Shown one piece after another: positions 1 through 5,604 of a stretch of DNA of 5,621 nt. The position numbers and the translations under genes are program-made. How positions within the stretch are numbered: position 1 is the first letter of the stretch; every line of letters starts with the position of its first letter. Source of the stretch: Phycisphaerae bacterium (GTDB lineage Bacteria > Planctomycetota > Phycisphaerae > Sedimentisphaerales > Anaerohalosphaeraceae); assembly GCA_007121565.1 (NCBI GenBank), contig SKKI01000240.1:1-5621 (forward strand), written 5' to 3'. Under the pieces are notes generated by a model. It was not told the origin of the DNA. It searched no databases and was given only the letters and a program-made list of their open reading frames with translations.

Positions 1-601
1 CCGGTCGGTTTTTTGCCCCGGCATACTGCTCCAGGGCGGATCGAAGCGGCAAGTGCTTGAGTTTGCCGCCGCTGCCAAACCCGGTCGAAAATGTCGCCAT
101 AAAGGCAAATGGACAGTCTGCGTTCGCCTTGTTTTCCGCCAGGTGAAAGCACACCCGCCCGACCTGATGCCACTTGGGGGCATGGGACTGGAGAAATGTT
201 TTCAAATCCCCGGCACGCTTAATCTGATCATGCACCCAGCCGTCCAGCGCCGCCCAGATGGAGCGCAAGATGTCCAACGACAAATACTCCCCGCCCGTCA
301 TCGGCGGCGCCGTCAACAGCCAGCTTGACAGCTCCCCTTCGCCCGGCATAGCAATCTCAATCGCCTCGGCGGTTTCTGGGACATGGCACAGCGCCGTCAG
401 ATACTGCCCGGCAATCGTTTGCCAATAGCGCAGCGTCTGAAATCCGGCAGTTTCCGCCTTTTCCGCCGTCAGCACAAACAACCCCTCAACCCAATCCCGC
501 TCAAAGGCCGATTGCACCCCCGCAAGCGAAGCCAAGGCCGTCATTTCTGCCGGCTCAACCCAGCGAAGCTGCCCCGCAGGTGTCAGTTTAATCTCTGCCA
601 T
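1..601 (-). CDS. N-terminal part of a large SNF2-type helicase (partial, runs off left edge)
   Basis: The reverse strand is open without a stop from 601 to the window edge, giving 200 residues starting MAEIKLTPAG. I recall the segment PPMTGGEYLS (residues 99-108) and the stretch from VGRVCFHLAEN (147-157) through PFAFMATF (164-171) to HLPL (183-186) from the N-terminal region of very large (over 1000 aa) bacterial SNF2/DEAD-box helicases. In those proteins the ATPase core and DUF3670-like region follow later. The Walker and helicase motifs would lie beyond the left edge, so ATPase activity cannot be verified here. Two ATGs occur in tandem (604 and 601). AAGG at 608-611 is 6 nt from the second but only 3 nt from the first, so I chose 601. 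No signal peptide or membrane segment is visible, which fits a cytoplasmic DNA- or RNA-acting protein. The family call rests on remembered sequence similarity; the presence of a coding frame is more certain. Confidence 0.72.
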   Translation of the reverse strand, partial: MAEIKLTPAGQLRWVEPAEMTALASLAGVQSAFERDWVEGLFVLTAEKAETAGFQTLRYWQTIAGQYLTALCHVPETAEAIEIAMPGEGELSSWLLTAPPMTGGEYLSLDILRSIWAALDGWVHDQIKRAGDLKTFLQSHAPKWHQVGRVCFHLAENKANADCPFAFMATFSTGFGSGGKLKHLPLRSALEQYAGAKNRP

Positions 602-607
602 CATCTG

Positions 608-611
608 CCTT
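608..611 (-). promoter_or_regulatory. Ribosome binding site of the helicase gene
   Basis: AAGG on the minus strand lies 6 nt before the ATG at 601 and only 3 nt before the ATG at 604. This decides the start in favour of 601. The double-hairpin repeat begins only three bases upstream of this site. Confidence 0.5.
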
Positions 612-614
612 AAA

Positions 615-663
615 GTAGCACGGGCTTGGCAGCCCGTGAACACGGCCAAGATGGCCGTGCTAC
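615..663. repeat. REP/BIME-like double-hairpin element with GTAG heads
   Basis: The 49-bp element contains two adjacent perfect hairpins. The first has stem CACGGGC (619-625) and GCCCGTG (632-638) around a 6-nt loop. The second has stem CACGGCC (641-647) and GGCCGTG (653-659) around a 5-nt loop. Only AA separates them. GTAG precedes the first (615-618) and CTAC follows the second (660-663), so each strand reads GTAG followed directly by a hairpin, and the two ends can also pair. A GTAG tetranucleotide ahead of a palindrome is the hallmark of REP sequences mobilised by RAYT (TnpA-REP, Y1 HUH) transposases. Two such units in inverted orientation resemble a BIME. The structure is seen directly; the REP assignment is inferred, and no transposase gene is in the window. 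Confidence 0.75.
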
Positions 664-744
664 AAATACAAATTCATATGCAATCCAAGTAAAACTCTTA
701 ACAGCGCCTTTGCACCAAATCAAGTGCCCAGTATTAAACAGCAA

Positions 745-750
745 TATAAT
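745..750 (+). promoter_or_regulatory. Possible -10 box for lipB
   Basis: An exact TATAAT lies in the divergent spacer, about 120 bp before lipB. No convincing -35 hexamer sits 16-18 bp upstream and there is no TGn extension. The surrounding spacer is AT-rich, so a chance match is quite possible. Both flanking genes must be transcribed outward from this spacer or from within neighbouring sequence. I found no clear promoter for the leftward helicase gene. Confidence 0.25.
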
Positions 751-870
751 TCCATTAGAATGTTTCCTTGCCAGCAACCATACAGGAAAAAGCCTCAAAT
801 CCAGATGGCTACACGGGTTTTTCTGTTTGATTTGTTTGATTTTCGGGCTGTTTTGGGGTAGGGTGGCAGG

Positions 871-1530
871 ATGCAGAAGCTCACAAGCCAACCGGTTTCG
901 CTGGATATCCGCGATTGCGGCCTGATGCCGTATGCCGCGGCGCTGGCACTGCAGCTTGAGCTGTGCGCCCGGCGTCAGGCCGATGCCGTCGGCAATACCG
1001 TCCTGATCGTCGAGCATCCGCCGGTGATCACCCTTGGCGCGCGAAAGAGCGAAAACAAGCTCAAAACCGACGCCCGGCGGCTGGCTGCCTGCGGGATTGA
1101 CCTGCTGACCGTCGGTCGCGGCGGCGGCACGACGGCTCACAACCCGGGCCAGCTTGTGCTCTACCCGATACTCAAACTCAAAAGCCTGAACCTGAGCGTC
1201 ACCGACTACATCCGGAGCCTCGAAGGCGTCGGCATCGCCCTGCTGGCCGAGATGGGCGTAACAGCCGACCGCCGCAAGGGCTTGCCCGGCCTGTGGATCG
1301 GCGAGAAAAAAATCGCCTCCATCGGCGTCCAGATCAAAAAATGGGTCACGTTCCACGGCATGGCCGTCAACCTCAACAACGATCTGTCCATCTTCGAGCA
1401 CATCATCCCCTGCGGCCTGGACGGCGTGTCGATCACCTCCGCCCGGCACGAAACCGGCCGGACAATCGATCTGCCCGCAGCCAAGACCCGCCTGGCCCAC
1501 TTGTGCCGTCAACACTGGACAACACCCTAA
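871..1530 (+). CDS. lipB: Octanoyltransferase (lipoyl(octanoyl) transferase) LipB
   Basis: This 219-residue cytoplasmic enzyme should transfer octanoyl groups from octanoyl-ACP to the lipoyl domains of E2 and GcvH proteins; LipA then inserts sulfur. The length is normal for LipB. The substrate-pocket motif is RGGGTTAHNPGQ (residues 83-94), matching the family's RGGxxTxHxPGQ pattern with His90. The catalytic pair is present: Lys147 in EKKIASIG (145-152) and Cys181 in IIPCGL (178-183), 34 residues apart as in the E. coli Lys/Cys pair. FHGMAVN (161-167) and NNDLS (169-173) are also family-like. The bases after His90 and before it differ from the common YHG form (here AHN). AGGG at 860-863 lies 7 nt before the ATG and supports the start. 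Neither lipA nor a lipoylated substrate gene is in the window. The gene is convergent with the downstream sulfatase. Confidence 0.95.
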   Translation: MQKLTSQPVSLDIRDCGLMPYAAALALQLELCARRQADAVGNTVLIVEHPPVITLGARKSENKLKTDARRLAACGIDLLTVGRGGGTTAHNPGQLVLYPILKLKSLNLSVTDYIRSLEGVGIALLAEMGVTADRRKGLPGLWIGEKKIASIGVQIKKWVTFHGMAVNLNNDLSIFEHIIPCGLDGVSITSARHETGRTIDLPAAKTRLAHLCRQHWTTP

Positions 1531-1581
1531 AACGCTCAATTCCCCGGAAGATACACCATCTCTTATGGCAATGCCTTTGGA

Positions 1582-1625
1582 TTCGCAGACGGCATTTCCT
1601 GCGAAATATTTGTATTCTGTTTTTT
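1582..1625 (+). terminator. Possible lipB terminator
   Basis: A perfect 7-bp inverted repeat, TTCGCAG (1582-1588) and CTGCGAA (1599-1605), brackets a 10-nt loop. A T-rich run ending in six Ts (1620-1625) follows on the plus strand. The six-T tract starts 14 nt after the stem, which is far for a classical intrinsic terminator, though the interval is also T-rich. The right arm and T tract lie inside the 40-bp direct repeat, so their conservation may have another cause. No U-tract follows the stem in the minus direction, so it would not terminate the sulfatase mRNA. Confidence 0.3.
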
Positions 1626-1634
1626 CTCTCGTCT
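1594..1634. repeat. Direct repeat copy A, after the sulfatase stop codon
   Basis: This stretch aligns with 3204-3242 over 39 columns with three mismatches and two single-base gaps. It includes a 15-base identical run, TTGTATTCTGTTTTT, at 1610-1624 and 3219-3233. On the minus strand it begins 6 nt after the sulfatase stop codon. The other copy begins directly after the transketolase stop codon. The level of identity across non-coding DNA is well above chance. Its function is unknown. Confidence 0.75.
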
Positions 1635-1640
1635 CTGACG

Positions 1641-3182
1641 CTAACTGTGGTAACACCTTTCCAAATCTTTGAGCATTTGCCGCAAATGAACGATTATCTC
1701 GGCGTTTTCAGGCTCATCGGCAATATTGGCTGTTTCGTAGGGATCGGTGTGATGATCGAACAGCATTCGGCTGCCGCTGGGCCATTCGGTATAGATGTAG
1801 CGGTCGGTTTTTACAACACTGCCGTTTTGCCATTCACTGTAAACCGCCTCTTTCCAGGGCTTTTTCGGATTGTCCATCAGCGGAACAAAGCTCTTGCCGT
1901 GCAGCCGGTGCGAGTCGGGAAGCGGCAGGCCGGCCAGCTCACAGAGCGATGGATAAATATCCACAAACTCGACAAGGGCGTCGGTTCTTATGTCTCCGGA
2001 ACAGCCCGGCGCGCGGACAATCAATGGAACTTGCAGGGCATTATTGAGCGTATTGTGCTTGCCCCAGAAATCATACTCACCCAGATGATAGCCGTGATCA
2101 CCCCAGAGGATGACAATCGTATCGCGATCCAGTTGCAGCGCTTTTAATTCGTCCAGAATCCTTCCAATCAACGCATCGACATAACTGACACAGGCATAAT
2201 AGGCGTGTCGGGCCTGCCGGTGGAATTTTTCGGAATCGGGCCAGCCGAATTCATCCACTCGGCCGTACCGCCTGATTTCACCGGAATTTCGAACCTCAGG
2301 CGGCAGGTTGTGGGGCTGCTGGCGGAAATCGGCCAAATCGATCTTTTCGGGATCATATAAATCATAATACCGTTTGGGAGCATTCCAGGGCAAGTGCGGC
2401 ATGAAAAATCCACAGGCCAGAAAAAAGGGCTGATTCTTATCTTTCAGCCGCCTCAAGTCCGCAATGGTCTTGGCCGCGACTTTGCCGTCATGATAGGCTT
2501 CGTCCGGCACATCGGCAGACTCAAAAAAAGGACCTCGTTTGGTTTGTGGATTGATATATTGATTGGATTTCGGATCCAGCCACAAATCCTGTTCAGCCGA
2601 ACCGGCCGGATTTCGCGTCAGATCCCATCCGGAGGCGCGGGACAAGACGATTTCTTCACTCCAACTATCGGCCATATCCCGGGGATCATGAAATACTTTC
2701 CCATTTGAAATCGTGTAGTATCCGTTTTGCTTGAAGTGTTTGGCCAGCGAGACCGCCTCGGGTGTATCGTTGTCGGCGCGAGAATTGAAACGCGTGAAAC
2801 GGCCTTCCTGAAAGTGCGGACGAATCCCGGTCATTAAACTGGCCCGTGACGCGCCGCAGACCGGCACCTGGCAATAGGCCCTTTCAAACACAACACCCTC
2901 GTTAGCCAACCGGTCAATGTTCGGCGAGAGCGTCTCCGAATGCCCGTAACAACCCAGTTGCGTCCTGAGATCATCGACGGGAATAAATAAAACATTCGGC
3001 TGCTTTTGGGGCTTGTCCCTCGTTTGGCGGTCTGCAAACAACGATCCAACCAAACCTGTCGAGCCGCCGATCGCACATCCCCCGGCAACCATGGATATTT
3101 TTTTCAAAAATGTACGACGCGTGGCAAACGTATGCCTTTTTTGAGAGTCTCTGTTCATGGTCTTGTTGCTCATATCGGACAT
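1641..3182 (-). CDS. Tat-exported sulfatase, iduronate-2-sulfatase-like (S1 family)
   Basis: This 513-residue protein should hydrolyse sulfate esters, probably on a sulfated polysaccharide, outside the cytoplasm. It starts with a twin-arginine signal (TRRTFLKK, residues 21-28) and a hydrophobic segment (about 29-50). The alkaline-phosphatase-like fold then shows its landmarks. Metal-binding Asp70-Asp71 lie in PVDD, and the formylglycine site is CGASR (109-113) within a CxAxR motif. His263 is in MPHLPW, Asp362-His363 in GDHGYHLGE (361-369), and Lys375 in WGKHN. The order and the GFFMPHLPW and GYHLGEYDFWGKH segments resemble iduronate-2-sulfatases. Exact substrate cannot be told from sequence. 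AGAGG at 3190-3194 lies 7 nt before the ATG at 3182, supporting this start over internal Met4 or Met9; the stop is TAG. Activity would need a formylglycine-generating enzyme, which is not in the window. The gene lies 60 bp downstream of transketolase on the same strand, appears less GC-rich, and is flanked by direct repeats, so it may be a later insertion. Confidence 0.93.
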   Translation of the reverse strand: MSDMSNKTMNRDSQKRHTFATRRTFLKKISMVAGGCAIGGSTGLVGSLFADRQTRDKPQKQPNVLFIPVDDLRTQLGCYGHSETLSPNIDRLANEGVVFERAYCQVPVCGASRASLMTGIRPHFQEGRFTRFNSRADNDTPEAVSLAKHFKQNGYYTISNGKVFHDPRDMADSWSEEIVLSRASGWDLTRNPAGSAEQDLWLDPKSNQYINPQTKRGPFFESADVPDEAYHDGKVAAKTIADLRRLKDKNQPFFLACGFFMPHLPWNAPKRYYDLYDPEKIDLADFRQQPHNLPPEVRNSGEIRRYGRVDEFGWPDSEKFHRQARHAYYACVSYVDALIGRILDELKALQLDRDTIVILWGDHGYHLGEYDFWGKHNTLNNALQVPLIVRAPGCSGDIRTDALVEFVDIYPSLCELAGLPLPDSHRLHGKSFVPLMDNPKKPWKEAVYSEWQNGSVVKTDRYIYTEWPSGSRMLFDHHTDPYETANIADEPENAEIIVHLRQMLKDLERCYHS

Positions 3183-3189
3183 AAATACA

Positions 3190-3194
3190 CCTCT
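3190..3194 (-). promoter_or_regulatory. Ribosome binding site of the sulfatase gene
   Basis: AGAGG, within the longer minus-strand string AAAGAGGTG, sits 7 nt before the ATG at 3182. This is a good Shine-Dalgarno site and fixes the start ahead of the internal methionines at residues 4 and 9. No separate promoter is evident in the 60-bp gap, which suggests translation from a transketolase-sulfatase transcript. Confidence 0.7.
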
Positions 3195-3203
3195 TTGGAA
3201 GCG

Positions 3204-3242
3204 ATTTCTGCGAAACAGTTGTATTCTGTTTTTCTCGCGTCT
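3204..3242. repeat. Direct repeat copy B, between transketolase and sulfatase
   Basis: This is the partner of 1594-1634, in the same orientation and offset by about 1.6 kb. On the minus strand it begins immediately after the transketolase TAA and ends 9 nt before the AAAGAGGTG ribosome-binding region of the sulfatase. It fills most of the 60-bp intergenic gap. It lacks the left arm of the hairpin seen at copy A, so the repeat is not simply a terminator. Confidence 0.75.
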
Positions 3243-5267
3243 TTAGGCGCTGTGCATCGATTTTTTGGCTGCGGCGACGACGGCGTCGGCGGTGATGCCG
3301 AACTTCTCGAAGCAGGTCTTGAACGGTGCCGACGCGCCGAAGCTGTCCATTCCAACAAATTCGCCATCCGTCCCCAGCCAGCGATCCCAGCCCAGCCGCA
3401 CGCCGGCCTCGACGCCGACGCGGGCCTTGACCGACGACGGAATAACACTTTCTTTGTAGGCCGCATCCTGCGCTTCGAACAGCTCCCAACACGGCATGCT
3501 GACCACCTGGGCCTTGACGCCTTCGCCGGCCAGTTGCTCGGCAGCGGCCAGCGCCAACTGCACCTCCGAGCCGGTCGCCAGCAGCAGCACATCGGGCTTG
3601 TCGGCCTGGATGAGCACATAGGCGCCCTTGTCAAAATCCTTCATTGCCGGATACTTGGCCGGATCCAGCACCGGCAGGCCCTGCCGTGTCAGCGCGGTGG
3701 CCGCCGGGCCGTCGGTATGGGTCAGCATATAGCGCCACATCCGCACCGTTTCGTTGGCGTCGGCCGGTCGGAAGACCTTCAGACTCGGAATCGCCCGCAG
3801 CGAGGCAACGGTCTCGACCGGCTGATGGGTCGGGCCGTCCTCGCCGACACCGATGCTGTCGTGGGTAAAGACAAAGATCGTCGGATAGCCCGACAGCGCC
3901 GCAACGCGGATCGCCGGGCGCATATAATCGGCAAACACCAGAAACGTCCCGCCGTAAGGCCGCACGATCTTGCTGACCGCGATGCCGTTCATGATCGCGC
4001 CCATGGCGTGTTCGCGGACGCCGTAGCGGATATAACGGCCGCCACGATTGGCTTTGGAAAAGTTCTCGGCCCCTTTGAACCAGGTATTGTTCGAGGGCGT
4101 CAGGTCCGCCGAGCCGCCGACGACCAGCGGCATACCCGGCATCAGTGCCTCAAGCGTCTTGCCGGAGGCGGCGCGTGTGGCCAGGGGCTTGGCCGGGTCA
4201 AAGGTCGGCAACTTGTCCGGCTCAATGGCCCCCTTTTCCGCCAGTGCGTCCTTGAGTTCGGCCGCCAACTGCGGATTGGCCTTGGCCCAGGCGTCAAACA
4301 TCCGTTGATAGTCGGCCTGCTGGGCCTGTCCTTTGGCCTTGCATCCGCCCATGTGCTCGGCAACCTCATCGGGAACCACAAAGCTCTTGTCCGGATCCCA
4401 GCCGAAATTTTTCTTGATCAGCTTAATCTCATCGTCGCCCAGCGGTGCGCCATGGGCAGTGTGGGTATTGACAAAATTCGGACTGCCGTAGCCGATGTGT
4501 GAGCGAAACTTGATCAGCGTCGGTTTGTCGGTTTGGGCCCTGGCAATCTCTATCGCGTTGTCAAAGGCTTCGATGTCGTGTCCGTCGCCGACCACCTCGA
4601 TCACATTCCAGCCGTAAGCGCGATAGCGCTGAGCGACATCTTCGCTGAACGACAGGCTCGTGGCCCCGTCAATGGTAATCTCATTGTCGTCGTAGATCAC
4701 GACCAGATTGTCCAGCCCCAGATGCCCGGCCAGGCTGCTGGCCTCGCCGCTGATGCCCTCCTGCATACAGCCGTCGCCGCTGATGGTGAATATCGTATAG
4801 TCAAACGGCTTATGGTCGGCGGTATTATAACGGTCGGCCAGGTATTTCTGGGCGATGGCCATGCCCACCGCATTGGCAATGCCCTGTCCCAGGGGGCCGG
4901 TGGTCACTTCTACCCCCGGCGTGTGGCCATATTCGGGATGGCCCGGCGTCTTGCTGGCCCACTGGCGAAAGTTTTTCAGCTCCTCCAGCGGCAGATCATA
5001 GCCGCACAGGTGCAGCAGCGAATAAATCAGCATACTGCCGTGCCCGGCTGAGAGCACAAACCGGTCACGGTTGATCCAGTTCGGATCGGCGGGATTATGA
5101 CGCAGGTGCCGTGTCCAGAGCGCATAGGCCGGCGCGGCCATCCCCATCGGCATTCCCGGATGGCCGGATTTGGCCGCCTGAACGCCTTCCATGGACAAAA
5201 ATCGAATCGTTTGCACGCATAACTGGTCCAGTGAGGTCAGACCCGTACTTTTCATAAGTTCCGCCAT
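3243..5267 (-). CDS. tkt: Transketolase
   Basis: This 674-residue enzyme is of typical full length. It moves two-carbon ketol units between sugar phosphates in the non-oxidative pentose phosphate pathway, using thiamine diphosphate and a divalent metal in the cytoplasm. The N-terminal cofactor domain (about 1-320) has SGHPG (34-38, His36), AGHGSML (74-80, His76), GPLGQG (124-129), and the GDG...N metal/TPP motif with GDG at 164-166 and Asn195 in DDNE. The central domain (about 355-530) has the cofactor-activating Glu419 in [14 protein letters not shown] (467-471, His469), GEDGPTHQP (475-483, His481) and Arg528 in LTRQG. The C-terminal domain (about 545-674) has LLATGSEVQ (562-570). All key catalytic residues are present, so the enzyme should be active. 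AAAAGG at 5275-5280 lies 7 nt before the ATG at 5267, favouring this start over Met5. The sulfatase gene follows on the same strand. Confidence 0.98.
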   Translation of the reverse strand: MAELMKSTGLTSLDQLCVQTIRFLSMEGVQAAKSGHPGMPMGMAAPAYALWTRHLRHNPADPNWINRDRFVLSAGHGSMLIYSLLHLCGYDLPLEELKNFRQWASKTPGHPEYGHTPGVEVTTGPLGQGIANAVGMAIAQKYLADRYNTADHKPFDYTIFTISGDGCMQEGISGEASSLAGHLGLDNLVVIYDDNEITIDGATSLSFSEDVAQRYRAYGWNVIEVVGDGHDIEAFDNAIEIARAQTDKPTLIKFRSHIGYGSPNFVNTHTAHGAPLGDDEIKLIKKNFGWDPDKSFVVPDEVAEHMGGCKAKGQAQQADYQRMFDAWAKANPQLAAELKDALAEKGAIEPDKLPTFDPAKPLATRAASGKTLEALMPGMPLVVGGSADLTPSNNTWFKGAENFSKANRGGRYIRYGVREHAMGAIMNGIAVSKIVRPYGGTFLVFADYMRPAIRVAALSGYPTIFVFTHDSIGVGEDGPTHQPVETVASLRAIPSLKVFRPADANETVRMWRYMLTHTDGPAATALTRQGLPVLDPAKYPAMKDFDKGAYVLIQADKPDVLLLATGSEVQLALAAAEQLAGEGVKAQVVSMPCWELFEAQDAAYKESVIPSSVKARVGVEAGVRLGWDRWLGTDGEFVGMDSFGASAPFKTCFEKFGITADAVVAAAKKSMHSA

Positions 5268-5274
5268 TGTTCTA

Positions 5275-5290
5275 CCTTTTTCCTTTTTTT
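5275..5290 (-). promoter_or_regulatory. Purine-rich ribosome binding region of tkt
   Basis: On the minus strand a poly-A/G tract carries two successive AAAAGG-type sites, the nearer at 5275-5280 with a 7-nt gap to the ATG and the farther at 5282-5287. The nearer one is well placed and fixes the start at 5267. The A-rich tract should keep the initiation region unstructured, which fits a highly expressed metabolic gene. Confidence 0.6.
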
Positions 5291-5323
5291 AAGTTCTTTG
5301 TTTTCACTCTAAAAACAGGGGTT

Positions 5324-5352
5324 ATCCTACCGAACACCTCGTACCCTTGCAA
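5324..5352 (-). promoter_or_regulatory. Possible tkt promoter
   Basis: Read on the minus strand, TTGCAA (5347-5352) is followed after 17 nt by TAGGAT (5324-5329). Each hexamer matches four of six sigma-70 consensus bases. This would give a leader of roughly 50 nt before tkt. A second candidate -10, TATAAA (5358-5363), lies just upstream but has a poor -35. The choice between them is uncertain. Confidence 0.3.
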
Positions 5353-5410
5353 CCCATTTTATATGAATCCAGGCACAGCCCTGAATGTACGCCGGAAGAA
5401 ACATTAGATT

Positions 5411-5506
5411 TTCTTATTTTATAATCTGGAAAACTAATCTAATTTTACGTTCTCCAAAAAATTCTCAAGCTTTGTAATGATTACATAATCTATTTTAAAA
5501 TAAGAA
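5411..5506. repeat. Inverted repeat in AT-rich block
   Basis: TTCTTATTTTA at 5411-5421 is the exact reverse complement of TAAAATAAGAA at 5496-5506. Allowing one mismatch, the arms extend inward to 15 bp (5411-5425 and 5492-5506) around a 66-nt centre. A smaller 8-bp inverted pair, ATTAGATT (5403-5410) and AATCTAAT (5436-5443), overlaps the left arm. The AT-only composition raises the chance of random matches, but an 11-bp perfect arm is still notable. It could be an operator for a dimeric regulator or simply a decayed element. Confidence 0.5.
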
Positions 5507-5565
5507 TTTACATCAAGTCCGACAAACCAAACGGCTCGGATTCAGCCACTCCCGCCAGGATTTTA

Positions 5566-5594
5566 TTGACGGAACCGCTTCTTCATGATACAAT
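5566..5594 (+). promoter_or_regulatory. Sigma-70-type promoter facing right
   Basis: TTGACG (5566-5571) and TACAAT (5589-5594) are separated by exactly 17 nt, and each matches five of six consensus bases. TGA directly before TACAAT (5586-5588) is an extended -10 element. The AT-rich block just upstream could act as an UP element. Transcription would start near 5600-5602, only a few bases before the ATG at 5605. Confidence 0.65.
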
Positions 5595-5604
5595 AGCTCA
5601 GATT

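Larger units (their letters stand above)
5268..5604. other. AT-rich intergenic region upstream of tkt
   Basis: I see no coding frame on either strand in this 337-bp stretch. From left to right it holds the tkt leader and ribosome binding region (5268-5290), candidate tkt promoter boxes (5324-5363), and a strikingly AT-rich block (about 5401-5515). That block contains a long inverted repeat and several TAATCT/AGATTA words. A near-consensus rightward promoter (5566-5594) comes last. The two outward-facing promoters suggest a divergent regulatory region shared by tkt and the gene beyond the right edge. Confidence 0.6.

Noticed and set aside
53..613. Two short plus-strand frames opposite the helicase fragment
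   Set aside because: The minus strand carries one uninterrupted frame with helicase-like motifs and a placed ribosome binding site; the plus-strand frames are its shadows.
615..663. Double hairpin as an intrinsic terminator
   Set aside because: No T-tract follows the hairpins in either direction, and the element lies between two divergently starting genes where no transcript should end.
610..1656. A 348-codon open frame on the minus strand across lipB
   Set aside because: It is antisense to a clear LipB, has low-complexity Gly/Ala/Asp-rich content typical of a shadow frame, and its C-terminus is a translation of the double-hairpin repeat.
1293..2147. A 284-codon plus-strand frame running from within lipB into the sulfatase
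   Set aside because: It overlaps lipB in another frame and the sulfatase in antisense, and has no recognisable domain or suitable ribosome binding site.
1582..3242. CRISPR array or transposon ends around the sulfatase
   Set aside because: Only two repeat copies exist, in direct orientation and 1.6 kb apart, with a normal sulfatase between them and no transposase or spacer-like periodicity.
3006..4502. A 498-codon open frame on the plus strand across transketolase
   Set aside because: It is antisense to a transketolase with all catalytic motifs, is rich in Arg, Gly and His as expected of a reverse frame of GC-rich coding DNA, and shows no domain.
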